DNA from: Flavobacterium subsaxonicum WB 4.1-42 = DSM 21790
GTDB lineage: Bacteria > Bacteroidota > Bacteroidia > Flavobacteriales > Flavobacteriaceae
Reading direction: 5' to 3'
DNA: 64,000 bases
NCBI RefSeq assembly: GCF_000422725.1
Contig: NZ_KE383909.1
Location: forward strand, 915,178 to 979,177
In this document: positions 15,600-23,071 of the stretch, piece after piece
How positions within the stretch are numbered: the first letter of the stretch is position 1
Layout: each line of letters starts with the position of its first letter
Notes under the pieces: generated by a model
Seen by the model: only the letters and a program-made list of their open reading frames with translations
What the model was told of the DNA's origin: nothing
Database searches by the model: none
Position numbers and translations under genes: made by a program

Positions 15600-17576
15600 C
15601 TAATAAGCTAAAAGCTCCTTCAGCGCATTTTCAAACCGCCCTTTGGCAAGGTACTGGTCTTCGAGTGCCTTGGTAAACGGAATTGCACTTTCAAGGCTGC
15701 CAACGCGCTTAACCGGAGCATCGAGGTACTCAAAGCACTCCTCCATTATCATCGCGGCAACATCGCTGGCAATACCTCCAAACAAGGTATCCTCCTGTAA
15801 AATGATAGCCTTACCCGTTTTACATACCGATGCGTAAATTGCTTCGGTATCAAGCGGCTGTAGCGTGCGCAGGTCCAGCAGGTCGGCTTTAATGTCAGGG
15901 TTGTTAGCAAGCGTTTCCAGCGCCCAGTGCACACCGGCACCAAAGGTAATAATGGTAACATCGTTACCCTCTTTAAGTACAGATGCCTTACCAAACGGCA
16001 ACGTATAATAATCTTTAGGTACATTCTGGTAAATACTTCGGTACAAGGCCTTATGCTCAAAAAACATAACCGGGTTAGGGTCGTTTATAGCAGTAGCCAT
16101 CAGGCCCTTGGCATCATACGGAAACGCCGGGTACACCACCTTAAGCCCGGGGGTCTTGGTAAACCACGCCTCGTTGGTCTGGCTGTGGAAAGGCCCTGCC
16201 TGCACCCCTGCCCCGCAAGGCATGCGCACCACTACATCGGCGTTTTCCTGCCAGCGGTAATGCACTTTGGCCAGGTAGTTTACAATCGGGTTAAAGCCCG
16301 TTGACACAAAATCGGCAAACTGCATTTCGATAACCGACTTATATCCGTTGATAGACAGCCCCATACCGGCCGACACAATGGCCGATTCGCATATTGGGGT
16401 GTTCCTAACCCTGTCGCGGCCAAACTCGGCCACAAAGCCATCGGTAATTTTAAAGGCACCGCCATATTCGGCAATATCCTGACCCATAATAACAAGGTTG
16501 TCATGGCGCTGCATCGACTGTTTTAGCCCCTGCGAAATCGCATCGATCATCCTTACATTATCAGTATCGCTATTCGGTTTAACTTCCTCAAATGCATAAG
16601 GTTTGTAAACATCATTTAATTCTTCGCTTAAAATGGCTTCAATAGCCGGTTCGGCACTGGCCTGCTGGTAATGCTCGTCTATTTCGCGCTTTAATTCGGC
16701 GCGAAGCTCGGCATCATATTCTTCCGTCAGTACCCCCTCCTGCTTTAAAAAACTGCGGTAATTATCTACCGGGTCTTTAACCGCCCAAAGGTCCATCAGC
16801 TCCTGCGGAACGTATTTTGTACCGCTCGCCTCCTCATGCCCGCGCATCCTAAAGGTTTTAAACTCCAGCAGCACCGGCCTCGGGTTCTCGCGCATGCTGG
16901 CCACAATATCGGTCAGCCTGGTGTACACCTCCAAAATATTGTTACCGTCTATAATATGCGCCTCCATACCGTAGCCAATGCCCTTATCGGCAATGTTTTC
17001 GCAGCGGTATTGCTCGTTGGTGGGGGTGCTTAGCCCGTAGCCGTTATTTTCTACAATAAACAGCACCGGCAGCTCCCAAACGGCGGCAATGTTAAGCGCC
17101 TCATGAAAATCGCCCTCGCTCGTAGCACCCTCGCCCGTAAAAACGGCGGTAACCTTGCCCTCGTGGCGCAGTTTATTGGCCAGGGCAATACCATCGGCCA
17201 CGCCCAATTGCGGACCCAGGTGCGATATCATGCCTATAATTTTAAACTCCTGTGTACCAAAATGAAACGACCTGTCCCGCCCCTTGGTAAAGCCATTGGC
17301 CTTGCCCTGCCATTGGCTAAACAGGCGGTACAGCGGTATATTGCGCCCTGTAAACACCCCAAGGTTGCGGTGCATGGGCAAAATATATTCGTCGGGCTGC
17401 AGCACCGCCGTTACCCCTACAGATATGGCCTCCTGCCCAATGCCGCTAAACCATTTAGAAACTTTACCCTGCCGAATTAAGATGAGCATCTTCTCCTCAA
17501 TAAGCCTTGGTTTTAATAATTTCTTATATAAATCGAGTAATTCCTGATTGGTTAATTGTTTTCTTTCGAAATCCAT
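15600..17576 (-). CDS. 2-oxo acid dehydrogenase E1, fused alpha and beta subunits
   Basis: 658 residues. Thiamine-diphosphate-dependent decarboxylase component of a branched-chain type 2-oxo acid dehydrogenase complex. Residues 1-330 are E1 alpha: the TPP motif is GEGATSEGDFHEALNIAA near 150 with the ENNGYGLST end, and GHEEASGTKYV near 248 is part of the regulatory loop. Residues 335-658 are E1 beta: MGQDIAEYGGAF, NTPICESAIVSAGMGLSINGYKSVIEMQF and MPCGAGVQAGPFHSQ are standard. Flavobacteria often carry this fusion with the E2 elsewhere. In DNA it is visibly richer in G and C than the cassette that follows upstream of its start. It carries its own terminator, so it is monocistronic. Confidence 0.9.
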   Translation of the reverse strand: MDFERKQLTNQELLDLYKKLLKPRLIEEKMLILIRQGKVSKWFSGIGQEAISVGVTAVLQPDEYILPMHRNLGVFTGRNIPLYRLFSQWQGKANGFTKGRDRSFHFGTQEFKIIGMISHLGPQLGVADGIALANKLRHEGKVTAVFTGEGATSEGDFHEALNIAAVWELPVLFIVENNGYGLSTPTNEQYRCENIADKGIGYGMEAHIIDGNNILEVYTRLTDIVASMRENPRPVLLEFKTFRMRGHEEASGTKYVPQELMDLWAVKDPVDNYRSFLKQEGVLTEEYDAELRAELKREIDEHYQQASAEPAIEAILSEELNDVYKPYAFEEVKPNSDTDNVRMIDAISQGLKQSMQRHDNLVIMGQDIAEYGGAFKITDGFVAEFGRDRVRNTPICESAIVSAGMGLSINGYKSVIEMQFADFVSTGFNPIVNYLAKVHYRWQENADVVVRMPCGAGVQAGPFHSQTNEAWFTKTPGLKVVYPAFPYDAKGLMATAINDPNPVMFFEHKALYRSIYQNVPKDYYTLPFGKASVLKEGNDVTIITFGAGVHWALETLANNPDIKADLLDLRTLQPLDTEAIYASVCKTGKAIILQEDTLFGGIASDVAAMIMEECFEYLDAPVKRVGSLESAIPFTKALEDQYLAKGRFENALKELLAY

Positions 17577-17717
17577 GGCTATTTTTAAATAATCTTTAGT
17601 TATTCAAAAGTAATAAAATAACATAATGTTGGTGTAGTGTTATAAAAATTTATTTTTCCTCTTTTTGTAAGGCATTTTTTATTTATTTGTATATTACATT
17701 AATTTAATATAGGTACA
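17577..17717. other. AT-rich divergent region between E1 and the reverse transcriptase
   Basis: 141 bases, almost all A and T with homopolymer runs. It must hold the promoters of both genes. I find no clean TAnnTTTG box: TTTATTTG at about 17684 is the nearest. It could also be too short for, or partly consist of, a structured RNA upstream of the reverse transcriptase; no strong hairpin is evident by eye. Confidence 0.4.
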
Positions 17718-19310
17718 ATGAGAGAAAATTTTAAAAAGGCTCTAAAAAATATAATATCACATGGCGACACCGATGTGTTTCCATTTCCTTTTGAAAGACA
17801 TTTATTTGAAGATAGTCTGGAAGAAACACTTGATATTCTAGAAAATATTCATAAAAATTTTGATGATCATATTAATATTTCTCCTCCTCAAACGATTGTA
17901 AAGGCGAGCCAAGTTGGATATTATGGCTTTAGGCGTGTTACATTAATCGAACCTTTTTGGAACGCTTACTTCTTAGGCTTAGTTATTTCCATCGCGAAAA
18001 AAATTGAAGAAGTTAGATTACCTATTAAGGATGAAAAGATATTTTCTTATAGATTTTGTTGGGACAAGGCGAAAAATACTTTGTTTCAAGATACTACTTG
18101 GCTAGATTACAAGAGAAAATGTGTTGAACTTTCGAAAGATTATCCATATGTTTTACAAACCGATATTTCAAATTTTTATCCTCGGATAAATCATCATAAA
18201 CTTGAGAATGAACTTGATAGATTAAATAGTTCAAATACAACCATTAAAATACTCAACTTGCTTAGTCTTTTTTCAGGAACAATTTCTTATGGATTACCTG
18301 TTGGAGGACCAGCTGCCAGAATTTTAGCAGAATTGTCATTAAATCATGCTGATAAACATTTAAAGGTAAAAGGAATAATGTTTTGTCGTTATGCAGATGA
18401 CTATACGATATTCTGTAAATCCGAATCGGAAGGATACAAAACACTAATACTTTTATCAGAAAAATTAGCTAATGATCAACTCAGTCTACAGAAGGGGAAA
18501 ACTAAAATATTATCATCAACGGAGTTTAGAGATATACATCAATTTTTAGATCCTCAAGAGATTAATTCTCCAGATATTGATGATGAGCAAAAATTATTGA
18601 ATATTTCAATTAGATTTGATCCCTATTCACCTACTGCAGTGGAAGACTATGAACAGCTAAAACAAGCCGTTCAAGAAATTGACATTATTGGAATATTATC
18701 GAGAGAGGTTAATAAAACATCTATCGATCAAACTGTTACTAAACAAGCTATTAACGCAATCAAAGTGTTATCTGTTGAAGATCAGATATCAGCCATAAAA
18801 ATCTTGTTAGATCATAATAATCTAACCACTTTATCCCCTGTATTTACTACGATATTAAGATTGGTTCGAAGTATTTACGAAGATTTACATAATTCTGTAC
18901 AAGTTTTAATTGATTCCTCTTTACTGGAACTATTTTCTAAAGATAATTATCTGATAAAAATAGAATTGAATCTGAATTTCATAATACAAATATTGTCAAT
19001 TAAATATACAGATGAAAAAGAATCCTTACTAACCCATCTCTACGATACAGAACCCAATCACTTATTAAGGAGGCAAATAATAATTACAATGGCTCACTGG
19101 AACTGTCATTACTGGCTTGTTGATGTGAAAAATAATTTTCAAACACTGTCAATGTGGGAGCGACGAGCATTTATTTATGCATCTTATTTTTTAGGAGATG
19201 AAGGGAAGCACTGGCGTGAGCATTATATAAAATTATTTTCTCCAGAAGAAAAATTAATAAAAGATTGGTGTTCAAAACGATTTTTAACAAATAAAAAAAT
19301 TCTTGTATGA
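17718..19310 (+). CDS. Reverse transcriptase of the retron/UG/Abi class with helical C-terminal domain
   Basis: 530 residues. The polymerase core occupies about 55-275: motif A VLQTDISNFYPRINHHKL with catalytic D149, motif B ISYGLPVGGPAARILAEL at 189-206, motif C YADDYTIF at 225-232 (two catalytic Asp), and a motif D-like LSLQKGKTKIL near 255-265. The TDIS.FYP and GLPVGG..AR forms belong to the cd01646-type enzymes that include retron, Abi and unknown-group (UG) defence RTs; group II intron thumb, maturase and HNH parts are absent. Residues 280-530 have no RT features and look like repeated helices ending in a conserved-looking WERRAFIYASYFLGDEGKHW segment. The DNA is much AT-richer than both flanks. 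Its stop overlaps the next start (ATGA). An anti-phage role is inferred from class and layout. Confidence 0.88.
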   Translation: MRENFKKALKNIISHGDTDVFPFPFERHLFEDSLEETLDILENIHKNFDDHINISPPQTIVKASQVGYYGFRRVTLIEPFWNAYFLGLVISIAKKIEEVRLPIKDEKIFSYRFCWDKAKNTLFQDTTWLDYKRKCVELSKDYPYVLQTDISNFYPRINHHKLENELDRLNSSNTTIKILNLLSLFSGTISYGLPVGGPAARILAELSLNHADKHLKVKGIMFCRYADDYTIFCKSESEGYKTLILLSEKLANDQLSLQKGKTKILSSTEFRDIHQFLDPQEINSPDIDDEQKLLNISIRFDPYSPTAVEDYEQLKQAVQEIDIIGILSREVNKTSIDQTVTKQAINAIKVLSVEDQISAIKILLDHNNLTTLSPVFTTILRLVRSIYEDLHNSVQVLIDSSLLELFSKDNYLIKIELNLNFIIQILSIKYTDEKESLLTHLYDTEPNHLLRRQIIITMAHWNCHYWLVDVKNNFQTLSMWERRAFIYASYFLGDEGKHWREHYIKLFSPEEKLIKDWCSKRFLTNKKILV

Positions 19311-20032
19311 TAAATGAGCGTGATCTAGCAGAGAAATTTTCTGCTATTTGGAAAGAAAATTTGCCGCTTTTGACTCCAAGTTATATTAGATTTTTTAATG
19401 AAATTAACACCATGAAAGTTAATGAGGCAATTTATGAAGGTGATAATGAAATTCGTTACGACATGGTATCACAATTAGCATTTAACTGCGCCAACTTAAT
19501 ACATGATAAGAAGTTATCTTTTGAAGAAGTTTTTAAAGAAGAAAAGTTATCCATTTATATTTTAAAAACTGCTAAAGAAATATGGAATAACAAATTTGAT
19601 GAGAGTCATCTTAAACTATCTAAGGACGAATATTTTGACACAAAAAAAGTTTGTAAAAATATATTAGATTTTATTAAGACTATTAATGGAAAAGAATCTT
19701 TATTCAAGCCTCAATTTAAAGGTTATGGATTAATTCCAGATTTAGAAGGTGATTTATATATTGATGATACGTTAATTGAAATAAAGACTGTCAAAAGAAA
19801 CTTTCGTTCTTCAGATTTAAAACAGCTATTTATATATTTAGCACTGCAACAAATGACAGGAGATATTAAATGGAAAAATGCTGGTTTATATAACCCAAGA
19901 AAAGGACTATATCACAAATTTAATGTGCGTAATATTATTTATGATATATCTGGTGGAAAGTCAACAACGGAAGTTTTTAAAAATATTTTAGATAGTTTCA
20001 CGAGAGATGTAAATTTTGATAGTAGGTTTTAG
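19307..20032 (+). CDS. PD-(D/E)XK-type nuclease-like partner of the reverse transcriptase
   Basis: 241 residues. The N-terminal 130 residues are helical and charged with no recognised motif. The C-terminal part has the core of a restriction-like nuclease: DLEGDLYIDDTLIEIKTVKR at 145-164 gives an Asp (145 or 149), then E158-x-K160, and SDLKQLFIYLAL at 169-180 has the Gln and Tyr spacing of the RecB/Cas4-type motif (QLxxY). The start ATG lies within the RT stop (overlap of 4 bases), so the two proteins are made together. The AT-richness is the same as in the RT gene, and returns to the local norm after the stop. I cannot name the family; a solitary nuclease with an RT is consistent with a defence effector. 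Confidence 0.75.
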   Translation: MINERDLAEKFSAIWKENLPLLTPSYIRFFNEINTMKVNEAIYEGDNEIRYDMVSQLAFNCANLIHDKKLSFEEVFKEEKLSIYILKTAKEIWNNKFDESHLKLSKDEYFDTKKVCKNILDFIKTINGKESLFKPQFKGYGLIPDLEGDLYIDDTLIEIKTVKRNFRSSDLKQLFIYLALQQMTGDIKWKNAGLYNPRKGLYHKFNVRNIIYDISGGKSTTEVFKNILDSFTRDVNFDSRF

Positions 20033-20101
20033 ATTATTGTAATCCTTCACAAAATATAATCTTTCTCCTACTTTAACCTAGCTCTACAAACAACCCAAAC
20101 C

Positions 20102-20443
20102 ATGCCAGACACACTCATAACCACCGCATACAATGCTTTTAACGCCCGAGATATCGATGCTGCCCTTGCCACCATGACGCCCACGGTGCGCTGGCCAAAA
20201 GCCTGGGAAGGCGACTATGTAACGGGCTACGAGCAAATTCGCGACTACTGGACACGCCAGTGGGCAGAAATTAACCCTCATGTAGCCCCCGTAAATAGTA
20301 CCCCACTACCCGATGGCCGTATAGAGGTTACGGTGCACCAGCTGGTAAAAGATTTAAGCGGCGCCATAGTTTTTGATGGTACCGTTAAACATATTTTTAC
20401 CCTTGCAGATAACCGCATTGCCGCTATGGAAATAGCGCAGTAA
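20102..20443 (+). CDS. SnoaL-like / NTF2-like protein
   Basis: 113 residues, the length of the SnoaL-like polyketide-cyclase/NTF2 fold: a start helix (DTLITTAYNAFNARDIDAALATM), a strand with VRWPKAWEGDYVTGYEQIRDYWTRQW, then four strands ending RIAAMEIA. The fold forms a cone-shaped pocket and family members are enzymes, binding proteins or have no known role. It lies 69 bases after the AT-rich cassette and is the first plus-strand gene of normal composition, followed at 30 bases by the PhnA-type gene. Confidence 0.75.
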   Translation: MPDTLITTAYNAFNARDIDAALATMTPTVRWPKAWEGDYVTGYEQIRDYWTRQWAEINPHVAPVNSTPLPDGRIEVTVHQLVKDLSGAIVFDGTVKHIFTLADNRIAAMEIAQ

Positions 20444-20473
20444 AACCCTATATTTGCGCCCAAAACCAATACA

Positions 20474-21055
20474 ATGAAATTAGAAGAGCTGTTAAGCCAA
20501 CGAAGCGGTAACCTTTGCGAATTAAGCGGTGCTACAGATAACCTTGTACAGTATGAGGTGCCACCGGCCGTTAACCGCGGTGCGGATGGCTATATACTGA
20601 TTACCGAAAAGTGCCTTAACCAGATTGAGAAAAAGGAAGAGCCGGATATGGCTTTTTGGGAAGGCATACTACCTTCGGCCATGTGGAGCGAAGTACCTGC
20701 GGTTCAGGTAGTGGCGTGGCGCATGCTTAACCGTTATAGGAACGAGAGCTGGGCTGCCGATGCCATAGACATGATGTACCTTGACGACGAGCTGTTAGAA
20801 TGGGCCAAAGCTACCGGAGACCATACGGGCGATGCGGGTGTGGAGTTTCATAAAGACAGTAACGGCAACATCCTGGCCACCGGCGATAGCGTTACCCTTA
20901 TTAAAGACCTTGATGTTAAGGGTTCTACCCTAAACGCCAAAGTTGGTACTGCTGTGCGCAACATAAGGCTGGTTCACGACAATATCGAGCAAATTGAAGG
21001 CAAAATAGATGGGCAAACTATTGTTATCCTTACCAAATACGTAAAAAAACAGTAA
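20474..21055 (+). CDS. PhnA-domain protein (YjdM-like)
   Basis: 193 residues. The C-terminal 70 residues form the PhnA domain, an SH3-like fold: DSNGNILATGDSVTLIKDLDVKG, then VGTAVRNIRLV and the end IDGQTIVILTKYVKK. The N-terminal region starts LSQRSGNLCELSGA, where related proteins have CELC and a full zinc ribbon; only Cys 15 and a Cys near 48 (TEKCLNQI) remain of four, so a zinc site is doubtful. Despite the name, the family is not established as acting on phosphonates. A strong hairpin terminator follows. Confidence 0.8.
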   Translation: MKLEELLSQRSGNLCELSGATDNLVQYEVPPAVNRGADGYILITEKCLNQIEKKEEPDMAFWEGILPSAMWSEVPAVQVVAWRMLNRYRNESWAADAIDMMYLDDELLEWAKATGDHTGDAGVEFHKDSNGNILATGDSVTLIKDLDVKGSTLNAKVGTAVRNIRLVHDNIEQIEGKIDGQTIVILTKYVKKQ

Positions 21056-21077
21056 GTTACCCAATACCATTTATATA

Positions 21078-21111
21078 CAAAATTCCGTGCCGTTGGTGCG
21101 GAATTTTGTAT
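21078..21111 (+). terminator. Terminator after the PhnA-domain gene
   Basis: ACAAAATTCCG / CGGAATTTTGT hairpin with an 11-base loop, then TATTTT. Confidence 0.8.
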
Positions 21112-21198
21112 TTTAAGGGGGTTGGCTGTGTTTAAGTTTATTTCGACATATCTTCATAGTAAACGGTTAAAAATAGAAACAAAAACTGGAAATATTTC

Positions 21199-21206
21199 TA
21201 CATTTG
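21199..21206 (+). promoter_or_regulatory. -7 box (TACATTTG) for the 2OG-Fe(II) oxygenase gene
   Basis: TAnnTTTG match 50 bases upstream of the ATG at 21257. Confidence 0.45.
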
Positions 21207-21256
21207 TAACAAGCCCGTTTTGTGGCCGTATACTTATTTAAAAAAGCACTTTTTTT

Positions 21257-22207
21257 ATGCAAAACATTCCCAGTGTGGATTTGCGTGATTTCCTTTCGGA
21301 CAACCCGGAACGCAAGCAAAAATTTGTAAATGAAATCGGTAAAGCCTATGAAGACATAGGTTTCGTAGCATTAAAAGGGCATTTTCTGGACGATGCACTG
21401 GTAGACAATTTATATGCCCAGGTTAAAAACTTTTTTAGCCTTCCGGTAGATGTTAAAGAGCAGTACGAAATTCCCGGTATTGGCGGCCAGCGTGGCTATG
21501 TTGCCTTTGGCAAAGAACACGCCAAAGGCCGTAAAGAAGGCGATTTAAAAGAGTTCTGGCACTTTGGCCAGTACCTTGCAGATGGTTCGGCTTACGCCAC
21601 CAAATACCCACCTAACGTAGATGTTAAGGAGCTTCCTGAATTTAACCAAACCGGCGAGCAGGCTTACAAAATGCTGGAAAAAACCGGCGTTTATGTGTTG
21701 CGTGCCCTGGCCTTGTATTTAGGTTTGGACGAGTTTTATTTCGACAAATACGTTGGTGAGGGCAACAGCATATTGCGCCCCATCCATTACCCGCCAATAA
21801 CATCAGAGCCTGCAACTGCCGTTCGCGCAGCTGCACATGGGGACATTAACCTTATAACCCTGCTTATGGGCGCCCAGGGCCGTGGCCTGCAGGTGCAAAA
21901 CCATAATGGCGAATGGATAGACGCCATAGCCGAACCCGACGAGTTAGTTATAAACGTAGGCGATATGCTTTCGCGACACACCAATAACAGGCTTAAGAGT
22001 ACTATTCACCAGGTGGCTAACCCCCCACGGGAGTTGTGGGGCACGTCGCGTTACTCGATACCCTTCTTTATGCACCCCGTTAGCGAAATGAAGCTTAACT
22101 GCCTTGATAATTGCGTTGATGACGCTAACCCTAAATTATATGATGATACCACCGCCGGTGCGTTTTTATATGAAAGGCTGGTGGAGTTGGGATTGATAAA
22201 AGCTTAG
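21257..22207 (+). CDS. Isopenicillin N synthase-like 2OG-Fe(II) dioxygenase
   Basis: 316 residues. DIOX_N region at about 4-120 (VDLRDFLSDN, YEDIGFVALKGH), then the double-stranded beta-helix: AAHGDINLITLL near 192 gives the His-x-Asp iron ligands, STIHQVANP near 252 the second His, and SRYSIPFFMHP near 266 the RxS that holds 2-oxoglutarate. All four catalytic signatures are intact, so it should be an active oxidase of a small molecule; the substrate is unknown. Cytoplasmic. Confidence 0.87.
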   Translation: MQNIPSVDLRDFLSDNPERKQKFVNEIGKAYEDIGFVALKGHFLDDALVDNLYAQVKNFFSLPVDVKEQYEIPGIGGQRGYVAFGKEHAKGRKEGDLKEFWHFGQYLADGSAYATKYPPNVDVKELPEFNQTGEQAYKMLEKTGVYVLRALALYLGLDEFYFDKYVGEGNSILRPIHYPPITSEPATAVRAAAHGDINLITLLMGAQGRGLQVQNHNGEWIDAIAEPDELVINVGDMLSRHTNNRLKSTIHQVANPPRELWGTSRYSIPFFMHPVSEMKLNCLDNCVDDANPKLYDDTTAGAFLYERLVELGLIKA

Positions 22208-22223
22208 CGTTGCGTGTATTTTA

Positions 22224-22257
22224 GAACGCGGATAACGCGGATTGAGCGGATTTTCGC
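22224..22257. repeat. Left arm of inverted repeat around the GxxExxY gene
   Basis: 34 bases made of the word ACGCGGAT with variations. It matches the reverse complement of 22660-22693 at 29 of 34 positions. It begins 16 bases after the oxygenase stop. Confidence 0.82.
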
Positions 22258-22279
22258 AGATAAATTTATAAATAGATTT

Positions 22280-22654
22280 ATGCTTCACAAGGAATTAACG
22301 GGCGAAATATTAAAAGCATTTTATGATGTTTATAATGAATTAGGGTATGGCTTTTTAGAACGGGTATATCAAAATGCATTATTTTTTGAGTTAAAGACAA
22401 GGGGATTTACTGTTGAAGCTCAAAAAAGAATTGTTGTTTATTATAAAGATATACCTGTTGGAGATTACATAGCAGACATTATTGTTAATGATACGGTTAT
22501 TTTAGAATTAAAAGCATGTGAGCGCTTAGTTGAAGAATTTGAAGCTCAATTAATTAATTATTTAAGAAGTACACATTGTGAAGTGGGACTTCTACTTAAT
22601 TTTGGCAAAAAGCCAGAGTTTATAAGAAAAGTTTTTGAAAACATAAATAAATAA
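22280..22654 (+). CDS. GxxExxY-family protein
   Basis: 124 residues. The naming motif is at about 22-28 (GFLERVY), followed by QNALFFELKTRGFTVEAQKRIVVYYKD, then IVNDTVILELKACERL near 72-87 and LINYLRSTHCEVGLLLNFG near 93-111. ILELKA with the preceding Asp is the ExK element and QLINYL a RecB-like helix, so the family is thought to share the PD-(D/E)XK fold; no activity is proven. The start at 22280 is chosen because the frame upstream to 22214 would translate the repeat arm. The gene fills the space between two 34-base inverted arms and is AT-richer than the genes on both sides. Confidence 0.88.
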   Translation: MLHKELTGEILKAFYDVYNELGYGFLERVYQNALFFELKTRGFTVEAQKRIVVYYKDIPVGDYIADIIVNDTVILELKACERLVEEFEAQLINYLRSTHCEVGLLLNFGKKPEFIRKVFENINK

Positions 22655-22659
22655 AATTC

Positions 22660-22693
22660 GCGTGAATCCGCCTAATCCGCGTCATCCGCGTTC
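22660..22693. repeat. Right arm of inverted repeat around the GxxExxY gene
   Basis: Reverse complement counterpart of 22224-22257 (29 of 34), built from ATCCGCGT words. It lies 5 bases after the stop of the GxxExxY gene. Confidence 0.82.
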
Positions 22694-22709
22694 CATTAGC
22701 ATCACAAAA

Positions 22710-23060
22710 ATGGCAAAGAAATTAACCAGTTTAGACGATCTTGGCGGATTTGTATTTTCCACCAATAAAGATTTTGAATTTGAAAATAACGATGAGCAGC
22801 AACAAACACTGCCTAACAACCAACAAAAGCTGGAGGCCCATCTGGATAAAAAAAACCGTGGTGGGAAGGTGGCTACCATTATAAAAGGCTTTGAGGGTAC
22901 CGATGATGATTTTAAGGCACTGGCTAAAAAACTAAAAACACTTTGCGGTGTGGGCGGTTCGGCTAAAGATGGCGAGATTATCATTCAGGGCGACTTCAGG
23001 ACTAAAATAATGGATTTTTTAGCTAAAGACGGCTACAGAGTAAAACGCGTTGGCGGATAA
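22710..23060 (+). CDS. SUI1/eIF1-like translation factor (YciH-like)
   Basis: 116 residues. N-terminal 45 residues are polar and probably flexible; residues 46-115 are the SUI1 domain: KKNRGGKVATIIKGFEG, LAKKLKTLCGVGGSAKDGEIIIQGD and YRVKRVGG, with the basic patch that contacts the ribosomal small subunit. In bacteria YciH can influence initiation fidelity but is dispensable. The start at 22710 is preferred; the frame to 22662 would be made of the neighbouring repeat arm. It is followed after 11 bases by the substrate-binding-like gene. Confidence 0.9.
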   Translation: MAKKLTSLDDLGGFVFSTNKDFEFENNDEQQQTLPNNQQKLEAHLDKKNRGGKVATIIKGFEGTDDDFKALAKKLKTLCGVGGSAKDGEIIIQGDFRTKIMDFLAKDGYRVKRVGG

Positions 23061-23071
23061 AGATTTAGATT

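Noticed and set aside
15749..17547. Several long ORFs on the opposite strand or in other frames of the E1 gene
   Set aside because: They are shadows caused by the high G and C content and codon use of the E1 gene; none has a recognised motif or start context.
17718..19310. Group II intron, retron or diversity-generating retroelement
   Set aside because: No maturase or HNH region and no domain V-like hairpin nearby, so not a group II intron; no clear msr-msd structure in the short upstream gap; no template/variable repeat pair with A-specific changes around the gene, so not a DGR.
22214..22279. Longer start of the GxxExxY protein
   Set aside because: It would translate the inverted repeat arm, giving a peptide with no relation to the family.
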